In this document: positions 10,602 through 18,876 of the stretch, piece after piece
How the letters are laid out: the number at the start of each line of letters is the position of its first letter
How positions within the stretch are numbered: the stretch's first letter is position 1
Assembly (NCBI RefSeq): GCF_001051995.2
Contig: NZ_CP014646.1
Coordinates: 3,534,001-3,598,000 of the forward strand
Direction: 5' to 3'
DNA length: 64,000 nucleotides
Source: Thauera humireducens
GTDB taxonomy: Bacteria > Pseudomonadota > Gammaproteobacteria > Burkholderiales > Rhodocyclaceae
Notes under the pieces: generated by a model
Seen by the model: the letters and a program-made list of their open reading frames with translations, nothing else
Database searches by the model: none
Told to the model about the DNA's origin: nothing
Program-made: the position numbers and the translations under genes

Positions 10602-12149
10602 TCAGATGTTGATGCCGCACTTGCCCGGGGCGAGGATGCCGTTCGGGTCGAGGGCGCGCTTGAGGGTGCGTTCGAGATCGCGTTTGACCGGGCCGTAGGA
10701 CTGGGCCACGCGCTCCTGGAAGGCCGTGTTGACGCGGTACACCGCGTAGCCTTCCTTCTCGAACTCGTCGAGCAGTTCGCTGAAGCAGGCGTTGGCGCGC
10801 GCGGTCTCTTCGGGGTTGCTGCGGTCGAACAGCACGTCGATGACGTGGTGCATGTCGCGCCAGCCGACGATGAACTCACCCACGTAGTCGAGGCCGTGCT
10901 TGTTGAGGATGGTCTTGGCGAGCTTCATCTGCTTCTCGCACTCGCTGCCGCGCGCCTGGCTGACGGGGGCGAACCACATCGAGCCACCGCCTCCGCGCCA
11001 GTTGTAGAGGCCGAATTCCTGCAGGTTGGGCACGCCGGACATCAGCTGCGCGCGGTACTTGAAGGGCTGGGTGTCGCCCGCGTCCTCCTGGGTGATGATG
11101 CGGCCCTTGCCGGCCTTCTTGATCACGTCGGTGACGATCTTCCAGTTCACCTCGACCTGCTCGGGCGTGCCGTACAGGGCGGCATACACGTTCCAGGCCC
11201 CGAGGTGCTTGTCCTTCTGGATCTGCTTGAGCACCGAATCCGGCGTGGCGCCCGGGGTGCTCATGTAGTCGGAGCGGCGGGTATTGCAGGTGGCGGCTTC
11301 CCACAGCGTGCCGGCGATCACCACCGAGTTCGGAATGATCTGGGCGATGCGCAGCGGGCGCAGCATCTCGACGATGTCGCTGATGTCGGACTCTTCGTCG
11401 AACTGGATCTCGAAGGGCTTGAACACCGGTGGCTTGGGCATCAGCCAGAAGCCCATCTTGGTGCAGATGCCGTAGTTCGACTGCGTGAACATGCCGTCGA
11501 GGGTCGGGCCGTAGCCCCACTTGAACACCTGCCAGGCCTTGTCGCCCTTGACCGAACCCATGCCAGTGCGCAGCACTTCGCCGTTGGGCAGCACGACTTC
11601 CATGCCGCACTGCATCAGGAAGTGCTCGCCATACGGGGTGTAGCCCACGCCGCGATCCATGGTGTTGCCGAGCGGGCCGGCAATCGCCGACGGTGCCGAG
11701 AACGACAGCATCAGCGGCAGCTTGTTCTCCTCGATGTAGTCGTAGAGCTGCTGGTAGGTGACGCCGGGTTCGACCAGCGCAGTGCACAGCTCGGGGTCGA
11801 CGTGGAGGATCTTGTTCATCAGTCGCAGGTCGAGGATGACCTGGCCGCGCTCGACCGGGGCGGCCGAGCCGTAGCCGAAGTTGCGGCCGGTGGAGATCGT
11901 CCAGATCGGCACCTTGTAGGTGTTGCAGACGCGGACGATGGCCTGGATCTGCTCGACGGTGGTGGCCAGCAGCACGGCCGACGCGGCGTGCTCGGCGGTA
12001 TCGACCGCCATCATGATCTTGCCGTAGGGCAGCAGCTTGTCGGCGGTGGTCAGCACCTTGTCGGCACCGAGGATGGCGGTGAATTCCTGGATGGCCGCAT
12101 CGAAATCACGCTCGGAGACGTTTTGCGGCAGGACGCTGTACTTGCTCAT
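10602..12149 (-). CDS. pchF: 4-cresol dehydrogenase (hydroxylating) flavoprotein subunit
   Basis: This is the 515-residue flavoprotein of p-cresol methylhydroxylase, VAO/PCMH family. It oxidises p-cresol to the quinone methide, which is hydrated to 4-hydroxybenzyl alcohol and oxidised again to the aldehyde, with electrons passing to PchC. Residues matching the Pseudomonas enzyme at an offset of two are visible: Tyr382 in LYNWRGGGG for covalent FAD (Tyr384 there), Glu378 and Tyr93. The FAD-binding segment includes [10 protein letters not shown]. No signal peptide is seen, although the known enzyme is periplasmic. It is the third gene of the pchC-pchX-pchF order; GGAGCC precedes the ATG at 12149. 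A 4-ethylphenol or eugenol hydroxylase is a close alternative. Confidence 0.9.
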   Translation of the reverse strand: MSKYSVLPQNVSERDFDAAIQEFTAILGADKVLTTADKLLPYGKIMMAVDTAEHAASAVLLATTVEQIQAIVRVCNTYKVPIWTISTGRNFGYGSAAPVERGQVILDLRLMNKILHVDPELCTALVEPGVTYQQLYDYIEENKLPLMLSFSAPSAIAGPLGNTMDRGVGYTPYGEHFLMQCGMEVVLPNGEVLRTGMGSVKGDKAWQVFKWGYGPTLDGMFTQSNYGICTKMGFWLMPKPPVFKPFEIQFDEESDISDIVEMLRPLRIAQIIPNSVVIAGTLWEAATCNTRRSDYMSTPGATPDSVLKQIQKDKHLGAWNVYAALYGTPEQVEVNWKIVTDVIKKAGKGRIITQEDAGDTQPFKYRAQLMSGVPNLQEFGLYNWRGGGGSMWFAPVSQARGSECEKQMKLAKTILNKHGLDYVGEFIVGWRDMHHVIDVLFDRSNPEETARANACFSELLDEFEKEGYAVYRVNTAFQERVAQSYGPVKRDLERTLKRALDPNGILAPGKCGINI

Positions 12150-12160
12150 GAGGGCTCCGT

Positions 12161-12742
12161 TCAGATGATGCAGGTGAAGGACATGTAGGAGATGCCGTCC
12201 GGCGCGTAGGCGGCGCCGGCTGCGCCGTCGTCTGCGGCGCCAGCAAGCAGCGCGGGCTGGCTGTGTGCCTGCGCGACCGCCAGTTCGCCAATCCGTGCGG
12301 CCCAGCCGGCGGCGCCGGCTTCGGCACTGAGGCGGTGATGGCTCATCGCGAGGACGCTGCCTCCCGCGTCGCGAATGCGGTCGAGCACCAGCATTGCGGT
12401 GGCCGAGTCGGTCAGGCCGACGATGGCCGTTACCTCGCCGGCCGCGGAAGCGCGCAGGGCGGTGAGTGCGGCCGGGTTGCGGTCGCCGATCGCGTGGGGC
12501 GGCAGCAGGGTCGCCGTCGTTCCGGCGGTTGCGCGCTCGACGCCACGCACGAAGGCGGCATCAAGAGGATGTCCGGCGGTGACCGGCAGCACGCGCTGCC
12601 TGTGCGGGGAAGCCGCGCCGGAGGAGCCCGACCGGGCACCGTCGCTGGCGTGGGCCGCCGCTGCGATGGGGGCAGCGACACCTGCCGCTGCGATCGATTT
12701 CAGTACTTCGCGTCGCTTGGCATTCATGGCTTTGATCTCCAT
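12161..12742 (-). CDS. pchX: Tat-signal protein of unknown function in the pchX position
   Basis: This 193-residue exported protein has a twin-arginine-type signal (NAKRREVLKSIAAAG followed by an Ala-rich stretch ending AHA). The mature part is Ala-rich, and I recognise no catalytic motif; it ends GISYMSFTCII. The start at 12742 overlaps the pchC stop as TGATG, with AGGA just upstream, so translational coupling is likely; ATG 12727 is an alternative. The position between the cytochrome and flavoprotein genes matches pchX of the Pseudomonas pchACXF cluster, whose role is not established. Because PchF has no signal peptide, this protein could escort folded PchF through Tat. That is a hypothesis. 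The symbol is assigned by position only. Confidence 0.75.
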   Translation of the reverse strand: MEIKAMNAKRREVLKSIAAAGVAAPIAAAAHASDGARSGSSGAASPHRQRVLPVTAGHPLDAAFVRGVERATAGTTATLLPPHAIGDRNPAALTALRASAAGEVTAIVGLTDSATAMLVLDRIRDAGGSVLAMSHHRLSAEAGAAGWAARIGELAVAQAHSQPALLAGAADDGAAGAAYAPDGISYMSFTCII

Positions 12743-13065
12743 CAATTCCTGGCGGCGCTCTTCGACAGATACTCCGCGACCGCCTGCAGCGTGTCGTCGT
12801 CGACGTCGGTCACGCGAAAGGCTGGCATCGCGTTCAGGCCCGAACGCGCGATGGTCGTGAAGATGGCCGGGGGCAGGCCACGGCCGAGCAGCACGGGACC
12901 GATGCCGGCCTCGTGGCAACGGGCACAGACCTTTTCGTAGAAGCGGCGTCCCTTGTCCTGGTCGGCTGCCGTGCCGGCGGCCTGTGCCGAGGCGGCGAAG
13001 CCGAGCGCGAGCAGGATGGCGCCACCTGCCGCGCGCAGGGCAGAGTGCGGTTTGAAAGCGTTCAA
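12742..13065 (-). CDS. pchC: p-Cresol methylhydroxylase cytochrome c subunit
   Basis: This 107-residue periplasmic cytochrome c has a Sec signal peptide (cleavage predicted after AQA, near residue 29), one haem site (Cys47, Cys50, His51 in CARCH) and a likely axial ligand Met80 in NAMPAF. It takes electrons from PchF and passes them on in the periplasm. The start is an unusual TTG at 13065, supported by a strong AGAGGAC 6 bp upstream; no ATG in frame fits. It is the first gene of the operon, preceded by a 335-bp non-coding region. The C-terminal KSAARN overlaps the pchX start. Confidence 0.87.
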   Translation of the reverse strand: MNAFKPHSALRAAGGAILLALGFAASAQAAGTAADQDKGRRFYEKVCARCHEAGIGPVLLGRGLPPAIFTTIARSGLNAMPAFRVTDVDDDTLQAVAEYLSKSAARN

Positions 13066-13160
13066 GTTTTTGTCCTCTGTTCAGGGGCAATGGCTGGCGG
13101 CCGCCGGACATGGGGTCGCGACAAGCCGAACCGGCCAGGCGGTCGTAATGGGATTTTTTT

Positions 13161-13189
13161 GTTATGGGATGACTTCGTCGGAAGTGCAA
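13161..13189 (-). promoter_or_regulatory. Candidate sigma-70-type promoter for the pch operon
   Basis: On the minus strand, TTGCAC (13189-13184) and CATAAC (13166-13161) are separated by 17 bp. They lie about 95 bp before the pchC TTG. The -10 match is only moderate. A run of seven T on the plus strand follows it. The rest of the 13066-13400 gap holds a palindrome at 13247-13263, an inverted repeat with arms at 13202-13208 and 13223-13229, and AT-rich DNA after trxC. No other gene is seen in the gap. Confidence 0.35.
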
Positions 13190-13246
13190 CGAAGACAGGG
13201 CCGAGCGAGACTGCGCGACGCTTCGCTCGCGTCACGGCGTCCTGAT

Positions 13247-13263
13247 ACTGCAGATGCTGCAGT
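13247..13263. promoter_or_regulatory. 17-bp palindrome upstream of pch promoter, candidate operator
   Basis: A perfect inverted repeat with 7-nt arms, ACTGCAG and CTGCAGT, is separated by ATG. It lies about 58 bp upstream of the candidate -35 element, a distance suited to an activator. AraC-type regulators more often bind direct repeats, so the cognate factor is uncertain. Confidence 0.35.
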
Positions 13264-13400
13264 GGAACGTCCCTGAGGGCAGGGGATGCTTTTGACGAGG
13301 CCTGCCGGGATAAGACTCTAACGGCGGCCTTTCAGCCAAACAATATCGTTTTTTGGGTTAATTTGACCGTTTATTGGGTGAATGGGCGGCGTCTCTGCCC

Positions 13401-13835
13401 TCAGCCCCGGGTGCGCACCCAGCGCACGATGTCGGTGGTGCCCATCGCACCGGCCTGGCGCGCGATCTCGCGTCCGCCGCGGAACAGCAACAGTGTCGGG
13501 ATGCTGCGGATACCGAAGCGTGCGGCGATGGCCTGTTCGGCTTCGGTGTCGAGCTTTGCGACCCGGACCTGCGGCTCGAGCTGGCGGGCAGCCTCGGCGA
13601 AGGCGGGCGCCATCATCCGGCAAGGGCCGCACCACGGCGCCCAGAAGTCCACCAGCACCGGAATGTCGTTGCGACCGATATGGCGGTCGAAGCTGGCGGC
13701 AGTCAGTTCCAGCGGTTCGGCGCGGAACACCGGCTGCTTGCATTTGCCACAGGCCGGCGCGTCCGTCAGGCGGTCCGCGGGGATACGATTGACGGCATCG
13801 CAGTGCGGGCAGACGAGGTGAAGAGCGTCGCTCAT
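13401..13835 (-). CDS. trxC: Thioredoxin 2
   Basis: This 144-residue cytoplasmic thioredoxin has an N-terminal zinc-binding extension with two CxxC pairs (CPHC and CGKC, about residues 9-32). The redox site WCGPC follows in the thioredoxin fold, and the cis-proline segment SIPTLLLF is intact. The zinc extension separates TrxC from TrxA. Such thioredoxins reduce disulfides and are often linked to oxidative stress in other bacteria. It is the last gene before the pch promoter region and diverges from the FMN reductase gene. Its downstream side holds AT-rich DNA (13320-13380) without a clear terminator stem. Confidence 0.93.
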   Translation of the reverse strand: MSDALHLVCPHCDAVNRIPADRLTDAPACGKCKQPVFRAEPLELTAASFDRHIGRNDIPVLVDFWAPWCGPCRMMAPAFAEAARQLEPQVRVAKLDTEAEQAIAARFGIRSIPTLLLFRGGREIARQAGAMGTTDIVRWVRTRG

Positions 13836-13957
13836 GCCGGGGCTCCTTTGATCAGGTTCTGCTCATGTATGGCCGCCGGCCGCGGATTCAAGAGGCCGTG
13901 CGAACCTTGGGGCCGATCCATGTCCAATCGTCAGTCACCCTTCAGGAGCCCGTGCCC

Positions 13958-14545
13958 ATGAATTCTCCCCGCATTGTCGTGATGGCCGGCAGCAGCCGGC
14001 GCGAGGCGCTGTCGCGCAAGGTGGCCGCTGCGTGTATCGCGCCGCTGGCGGCAGCTGGCGCCGACGTCGACCTGGTGGAACTGGCCGATCATCCTGCGCC
14101 GCTCTACAACGGCGATCTCGAGGTGGAGTCAGGGTTGCCCGAGGGCATCGTCAGCCTGCAGCAGCGCCTCGCGGCCGCTGACGGGCTGCTGGTGGTGAAT
14201 CCGGAATACAACGGCTCGATCACCCCGCTGCTCAAGAATGCGCTCGACTGGTGTTCGCGGCCGAACCCGGCGGACCGTGCGCGCTCGGGCGGTGCGGTGT
14301 ATGCAGGGCGCGCCGCGGCGGTGGTCGGCACCTCGCCGGGGGCGCTCGGCGGCATGCGCGTGCTGTTCCACGTGCGCGACATCCTCGGCTATCTGGGCAT
14401 GCAGGTGATCCCGCAGCAGCTGGCGATCGGCAAGGCGGGCGAGGCGGTCGGCGACGATGGGTGCCTGCGCGATCCGGCGCAGCGCGAAGCGCTCGACAAG
14501 CTGGCGCAGGCGCTGGTGGATACCGCGCGACGGCTGCGTCGTTGA
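13958..14545 (+). CDS. NADPH-dependent FMN reductase family protein
   Basis: This 195-residue flavodoxin-fold protein resembles the NADPH-dependent FMN reductases (ChrR/SsuE type). The N-terminal phosphate-binding loop is MAGSSRREALSRK, and the flavin motif NPEYNGSITPLLKNALDW is well conserved. Family members reduce FMN, quinones or chromate with NAD(P)H; a quinone reductase role is possible but not provable from sequence. ATG 13958 is chosen because AGGAG lies at 13944-13948; the frame is open from 13865 without homology. It diverges from trxC, which may suggest a redox-stress context. Confidence 0.87.
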   Translation: MNSPRIVVMAGSSRREALSRKVAAACIAPLAAAGADVDLVELADHPAPLYNGDLEVESGLPEGIVSLQQRLAAADGLLVVNPEYNGSITPLLKNALDWCSRPNPADRARSGGAVYAGRAAAVVGTSPGALGGMRVLFHVRDILGYLGMQVIPQQLAIGKAGEAVGDDGCLRDPAQREALDKLAQALVDTARRLRR

Positions 14546-14551
14546 GGCGCC

Positions 14552-14944
14552 TCAGTCGGCCTTGCCCGGTCCGTCCCGCATGGCGCGCACCAGCGCGCGT
14601 GCCTGGTCGAACACCTGTTCCGCCTGGGTGGGCTCGAAGTCGCTCGCATAGCGCTTCCTGACGCCCTGCTCGTTGAGCAGCACGTGTCGCGTGGGGCTGA
14701 CGCCGCGCTGCGCCAGGCTGCTGCGGGTGCATTCGAGCACGCAGCCGTCGAGGGCGAGGATCGGCCGGCCCGATTGCGCGATCTTCACCAGGTGCGGCAC
14801 GTTGCCGCCGACGCCGGCAATGCAGGACATTTCGGCCTCACCTTCGCGGTCGAGCCGCAACGCCACGTGGTTGGCCAGCTGCGCGGCGCTGGAGCAACCG
14901 GAGCAGGCATAGACGAGCGGCAGGTCGGGGTGGCGGCCGGACAT
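14552..14944 (-). CDS. DGC-domain putative zinc-binding protein
   Basis: This small 130-residue protein matches the DGC family, named for the Asp-Gly-Cys motif seen here in ALDGCVLEC. Other cysteines are in YACSGCSSAAQ and SCIAGVGG, giving several possible metal ligands. The family is described as putatively zinc-binding with no firm function. The start at 14944 has AGGA 11 bp upstream; the frame extends to 14995. It is convergent with the FMN reductase, with 6 bp between stops. Confidence 0.8.
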   Translation of the reverse strand: MSGRHPDLPLVYACSGCSSAAQLANHVALRLDREGEAEMSCIAGVGGNVPHLVKIAQSGRPILALDGCVLECTRSSLAQRGVSPTRHVLLNEQGVRKRYASDFEPTQAEQVFDQARALVRAMRDGPGKAD

Positions 14945-15005
14945 GGCGGGCGTTCCTGGCGAAGACTGAAAGCCGATTGTCCTTCGCCCCGCCATGCGCC
15001 GCCTT

Positions 15006-15033
15006 GGCGCGGATCAAGTGGCGCGGATCAAGT
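15006..15033. repeat. 14-bp tandem repeat, two copies
   Basis: GGCGCGGATCAAGT occurs twice head to tail, followed by a partial third copy (GGCGCG). It lies in the non-coding gap between the DGC gene start and the DUF1840 gene end. It may be a slippage product; no function is apparent. Confidence 0.7.
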
Positions 15034-15078
15034 GGCGCGACGCTCGCCCGCCGACGCGCATCCGCGACGCGCTTGCGT

Positions 15079-15426
15079 TCAGGTGCTCCAGATGACCGGC
15101 GTTTCTTCCTTCAGCGAAGCTTCCATCATGTCCAGCAGCGGCCAGGCACGTTGGGCGAGCCCGACCGGGGCCGCCATGCCGCTGCGGCCGGCCTCGCGGT
15201 CGGCGGCCTCATCGTCGGCCGAGCGTTGGCGCTCCAGCTCGGCCTGACGCGCGCGGTCTTCCTCGATGGCCGCGCGCAGGCGGGCGATGGCGCCAGGCAG
15301 CTGGTCGACGGTGACGATGCCCTGGGTGTCGGCCGGATCCTTGCCGATCGTCCCGATGAGCTTCTTCGCCGGTTCGCCCAGCATCAGCACGTCGGCGCTG
15401 GCCGCGGACTTGAACGTGTACAGCAT
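15079..15426 (-). CDS. DUF1840 family protein
   Basis: This 115-residue protein begins MLYTFKSAASADVLMLG, the typical opening of the proteobacterial DUF1840 family, whose function is unknown. The middle is a charged, probably coiled region (EEDRARQAELERQR), and the end contains a hydrophobic helix (AWPLLDMMEASLKEE). No signal peptide or membrane segment is seen. AAGGAG precedes the ATG. It lies 26 bp downstream of hpt on the same strand and is probably cotranscribed with it. Confidence 0.8.
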   Translation of the reverse strand: MLYTFKSAASADVLMLGEPAKKLIGTIGKDPADTQGIVTVDQLPGAIARLRAAIEEDRARQAELERQRSADDEAADREAGRSGMAAPVGLAQRAWPLLDMMEASLKEETPVIWST

Positions 15427-15452
15427 GCAGGTCTCCTTGTCGGGCGGCGGGC

Positions 15453-16010
15453 TTACAGGCCCTTGACCGCGTAGATGCCCGGCGCGTTGCGCCAGTAGCC
15501 CTTGTAGTCCATGCCGCAGCCGAACAGGAAGCGGTCGGCGATGTCGAGGCCGCTGAAGTCAGCCCGCATTCCCGGGGAGGCCTTGCGGTCGTGCAGCTTG
15601 TGGACCAGCACGGCCGATAGCACTTCGGCGGCGCCTTCGTCCTTCAGGTGCTCGATGATGGCCTTCAGCGTGTGACCCTCGTCGAGGATGTCGTCCAGCA
15701 CCAGCACGGTGCGGCCGCGCAGGTCCTGCGTGGGGCGCACGCGCCAGTCGAGCAGGGTGCCCTGCAGCGCATGGCCGTAGCGGGTGGCGTGCAGGTAGGC
15801 GACTTCGAGCGGGAAGGGCAGGCGCGGCAGGATGCGGCCGGCGAGGATCAGGCCGCCGTTCATGACCGCGTAGACCAGCGGGTTGCGGTCGGCCAGGCGG
15901 GCGGTGATGGCTTCGGCCATGCGGTCGAGCGCCGCCTCCACGGTGGCATCGTCGGCGAGGCAGTCGGCCTCGGCCATGGCGCGTTTGATCTGTTCGAGGT
16001 CTTGGGACAT
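15453..16010 (-). CDS. hpt: Hypoxanthine-guanine phosphoribosyltransferase
   Basis: This 185-residue type I phosphoribosyltransferase joins hypoxanthine or guanine to PRPP to give IMP or GMP. The PRPP-binding loop VLVLDDILDEGHT lies about residues 102-114. The purine side is marked by the C-terminal DRFLFGCGMDYKGYWRN segment. It diverges from upp across a 149-bp gap, so purine and pyrimidine base salvage sit side by side, with uraA following upp. Exact base preference is not set by what can be seen. Confidence 0.87.
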   Translation of the reverse strand: MSQDLEQIKRAMAEADCLADDATVEAALDRMAEAITARLADRNPLVYAVMNGGLILAGRILPRLPFPLEVAYLHATRYGHALQGTLLDWRVRPTQDLRGRTVLVLDDILDEGHTLKAIIEHLKDEGAAEVLSAVLVHKLHDRKASPGMRADFSGLDIADRFLFGCGMDYKGYWRNAPGIYAVKGL

Positions 16011-16159
16011 GTCGATGGCCGCGGGCCGGGCGCCCTGCGCGTGTTCGGGCCCGCCATTTTAGCGCCTAACGCGGCGCGGAATTTGCGGCTTGTGCGCTTG
16101 TGCGCGGGACATCGGCGCGGTAAAAGAGGCGCTCATCGTCCCCTCGCCCGGAATCCGCC

Positions 16160-16792
16160 ATGCCCATCCACGAAATCCGCCATCCGCTCGTGCGCCACAA
16201 GATCGGCCTGATGCGCGAGGCCGACATCAGCACCAAGAAATTCCGCGAACTGACTGCCGAGATCGCGCGCCTGCTGGCCTACGAGGCATGCAAGGATTTT
16301 CCGATGGAGACGGTCGAGATCCAGGGCTGGGCCGGGCCGGTGCAGATCGAGCAGATCAAGGGCAAGAAGGTCACCGTGGTGCCGATCCTGCGCGCGGGGC
16401 TGGGCATGCTCGACGGCGTCCTCGACATGATGCCGAGCGCCAAGGTCAGCGTGGTGGGCATCGCCCGTGACGAGGAGACCCTGCAGCCCGAGCCGTATTT
16501 CGAGAAGTTCGTCGGCCAGCTGGGCGAACGCATGGCCCTGATCATCGACCCGATGCTGGCCACCGGCGGTTCGATGGTGGCCACGGTCGACATGCTCAAG
16601 CGCAAGGGCTGCACCCAGGTGCGTGCGCTGGTGCTGGTGGCGGCGCCCGAAGGCATCGCGCTGATGAACGAGAAGCACCCCGACGTCGAGATCTTCACCG
16701 CGAGCATCGACAGCCACCTCAACGAGCACGGCTACATCATTCCCGGGCTGGGCGACGCGGGCGACAAGATCTTCGGTACCCGCCACAACTGA
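16160..16792 (+). CDS. upp: Uracil phosphoribosyltransferase
   Basis: This 210-residue enzyme converts uracil and PRPP to UMP. Family motifs are complete: RAGLGMLDG near residue 79, the PRPP loop [10 protein letters not shown] near residue 131 and the C-terminal uracil-binding [13 protein letters not shown]. The length is normal for the family. uraA follows after 90 bp in the same direction, a common upp-uraA pairing in which the permease supplies the substrate. The region before the ATG contains no strong Shine-Dalgarno sequence. Confidence 0.95.
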   Translation: MPIHEIRHPLVRHKIGLMREADISTKKFRELTAEIARLLAYEACKDFPMETVEIQGWAGPVQIEQIKGKKVTVVPILRAGLGMLDGVLDMMPSAKVSVVGIARDEETLQPEPYFEKFVGQLGERMALIIDPMLATGGSMVATVDMLKRKGCTQVRALVLVAAPEGIALMNEKHPDVEIFTASIDSHLNEHGYIIPGLGDAGDKIFGTRHN

Positions 16793-16882
16793 CTTGCGGC
16801 ACGCGGCGGCGTGCCACCCCCTTTCCCTCAAAACGATAATGCCCCGCCGGCCGGCGCCGGTGCCAAGGGGCGGAGAACGACC

Positions 16883-18130
16883 ATGCGTGAAGTCCCGATC
16901 GAGTCGCCCGAGCCGTTGTGGCGGCAGGCCATTTCCGGCGCCCAGATCCTGTTCGTCGCCTTCGGCGCGCTGGTGCTGGTGCCCCTGCTCACCGGCCTCA
17001 ATCCGAGCCTGGCCCTGCTCGGCGCCGGCGTCGGCACCCTGTTGTTCCAGCTCGTCACCGGTCGCCAGGTACCGATCTTCCTCGGCTCCAGCTTCGCCTT
17101 CATCGCGCCGATCATCTTCAGCATCCAGACCTGGGGCGTGCCGGCCACGATGGGCGCGCTGGCCTGTGTCTCGCTGATGTATTTCCTGTTCGCCGGCCTG
17201 GTGTGGAAGCACGGCGCGGAGATCGTCCATCGCTACATGCCGCCGGTCGTGGTGGGGCCGATCATCATGATCATCGGCCTGTCGCTGGCTGCGGTCGGCG
17301 TCAACATGGCGATGGGCCGTAGCGGCGACGGCAAGCTCGAGCTGGTGCCCTACGCGACCGCGCTGACGGTGGCGGGGATCGCCTTCGGCACCACGGTGCT
17401 GGTGGCGGTATTCGCGCGCGGCTTCTTCAGGCTGGTGCCGATCCTGGCCGGCGTGGGCGCGGGCTACATCGCCGCGATCCTGTTCGGGCTGGTCGATTTC
17501 GGCAAGGTAGCTGAGGCGCCCTGGTTCTCGATGCCCACTTTCGTGGCGCCGAGCTTCGAGCTGGCCGCGATCCTGTTCATGCTGCCGGCGGCCTTGGCGC
17601 CGGCGATCGAACACGTGGGCGACGTGCTGGCCATCGGCGGCGTCACCGGCAAGGACTACACCGAGAAGCCCGGCCTGCACCGCACGCTGGCGGGCGACGG
17701 CCTGGGCGTGCTGTTCGCCGGCATGGTCGGCGGGCCGCCGATCACCACCTACTCGGAAGTGACCGGCGCGGTGACCCTGACCCGGAATTTCAACCCGGCG
17801 ATCATGACCTGGGCGGCGGTGCTCGCGATCATCATGGCCTTCTTTGGCAAGTTCAACGCGCTGCTGGCGACGATTCCCGCGCCGGTGATGGGCGGCATCA
17901 TGATGCTGATGTTCGGCTCGGTGGCCAGCGTGGGCCTGAATACCCTGATCAAGGCGCGAGTCGATCTGGACGAGCCACGCAACCTCGTGATCGTGTCCGC
18001 AGTGCTGGTGATGGGGATCGGCGGCCTGGCGCTGAACTTCGACGGCATGACCCTGCAGGGGGTGAGCCTGTGCGGCGTGGTCGCCGTACTGCTCAACCTC
18101 GTGCTGCCCGCTGCGAAATCGCGCGGCTGA
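16883..18130 (+). CDS. uraA: Uracil permease, NAT/NCS2 family
   Basis: This 415-residue inner-membrane transporter has about 12-14 hydrophobic segments and is closest in layout to UraA-type proton:uracil symporters. The family signature glutamate lies in APAIEHVGDVLAIGG, and GGPPITTYSEVTGAV follows. Start ATG 16883 has GGAGAA 5 bp upstream; the frame opens at 16811 without homology. It is paired with upp for uracil uptake and capture. Its last 38 bp overlap the convergent yqjK-like gene. Confidence 0.9.
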   Translation: MREVPIESPEPLWRQAISGAQILFVAFGALVLVPLLTGLNPSLALLGAGVGTLLFQLVTGRQVPIFLGSSFAFIAPIIFSIQTWGVPATMGALACVSLMYFLFAGLVWKHGAEIVHRYMPPVVVGPIIMIIGLSLAAVGVNMAMGRSGDGKLELVPYATALTVAGIAFGTTVLVAVFARGFFRLVPILAGVGAGYIAAILFGLVDFGKVAEAPWFSMPTFVAPSFELAAILFMLPAALAPAIEHVGDVLAIGGVTGKDYTEKPGLHRTLAGDGLGVLFAGMVGGPPITTYSEVTGAVTLTRNFNPAIMTWAAVLAIIMAFFGKFNALLATIPAPVMGGIMMLMFGSVASVGLNTLIKARVDLDEPRNLVIVSAVLVMGIGGLALNFDGMTLQGVSLCGVVAVLLNLVLPAAKSRG

Positions 18131-18464
18131 GCGCGCCGAGCAGCCGTCCCAGCACCGGGGCGGCCACGGGCAGCAGCGCCGCCAGTGGGCGGCCCCGCGC
18201 CTGGCGCAGCAGCAGCCAGCCGACCCAGGCGCGCCTGGCCAGGCGCAGGGTGAGGCGGGGTTTGAGCGCGAGCACGGTCAGCACGCCGATCGACAGCAGC
18301 GGCGCCTTTTCCTTTGCCCAGGCGAGGTGTTCGCGCGCGGCGTCGAGGCGATCGAGGGTCGCATCGATGCCCCTCAGGCGATGGACCATGTCGTCGCGCT
18401 GCGCTTCGGCGCGAAGCTGAAGGCGCTGCTTGCGCAGGGCGATCTCGACGAGGCGCGGGTTCAT
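18093..18464 (-). CDS. YqjK-like protein
   Basis: This 123-residue basic protein begins MNPRLVEIALRKQRLQLRAEAQR, a pattern of YqjK-type proteins. A charged helical N-terminal part is followed by hydrophobic stretches around residues 55-65 and 80-112. It is the third gene of a yqjD-yqjE-yqjK-type set, a common grouping of small membrane-associated proteins with unclear roles. The 3' end overlaps uraA by 38 bp on the opposite strand. The exact function is unknown. Confidence 0.65.
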   Translation of the reverse strand: MNPRLVEIALRKQRLQLRAEAQRDDMVHRLRGIDATLDRLDAAREHLAWAKEKAPLLSIGVLTVLALKPRLTLRLARRAWVGWLLLRQARGRPLAALLPVAAPVLGRLLGALSRAISQRAARG

Positions 18465-18484
18465 GACGGGCCGGTCAGTGGCGC

Positions 18485-18868
18485 TCAGTCACGCGGTTTC
18501 AGTGCGTCGCGGTCGCGCGCGAGTTCGGCGAGACTGGCGGCGAACAGGCGACTGCCGCGCTTGAACTCGCGCGCCGCATTGCTGCCCGCGAGCAGGCCGC
18601 CGACCAGACACACCGCGGTCGAGATGCCGAGCGCAAGCAGGCGATGTTCCTCCCAGAACAGCACGGTGAGGAACACCATCAGGAAGACCAGGCCGAAGCC
18701 CAGCAGCAGCCCGCACAGCACGATGTTGATCGCGAGTCCGGACAGGCGCAGCTTCTCTTCCTGAAGCTCGAGCGCCAGCAACTCCAGCCGCGTCTGCACC
18801 GTCTGCAGGCCGGCATCGACGATGCCGTGCAGACTGTCGGCCAGACGCGGCTTCGGTTCGGCAGCCAT
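18485..18868 (-). CDS. YqjE-like phage holin family membrane protein
   Basis: This 127-residue protein has a soluble N-terminal helix (LADSLHGIVDAGLQTVQTRL) and two adjacent membrane segments (about residues 45-70 and 78-95). That layout fits the YqjE / Actinobacterial holin-X domain family. The holin name is by domain similarity only; no phage genes surround it. It lies 8 bp after the yqjD-like gene and 20 bp before the yqjK-like gene, so the three are probably one operon. Confidence 0.75.
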   Translation of the reverse strand: MAAEPKPRLADSLHGIVDAGLQTVQTRLELLALELQEEKLRLSGLAINIVLCGLLLGFGLVFLMVFLTVLFWEEHRLLALGISTAVCLVGGLLAGSNAAREFKRGSRLFAASLAELARDRDALKPRD

Positions 18869-18876
18869 CTACGGGA

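Noticed and set aside
13100..13140. Possible sigma-54 promoter before pchC (TGGCCGG...GGCTTG)
   Set aside because: The GG and GC dinucleotides are 8 rather than 10 bp apart, so it does not fit the -24/-12 spacing.
12161..13189. One long 342-residue protein covering pchX and pchC in a single frame
   Set aside because: The upstream half is out of frame with the real cytochrome gene, whose haem motif, signal peptide and ribosome binding site are clear. The Tat protein start at 12742 is supported by TGATG overlap and AGGA.
18485..18868. Holin-like gene as a sign of prophage
   Set aside because: It is part of the common yqjD-yqjE-yqjK set, with no phage gene nearby.
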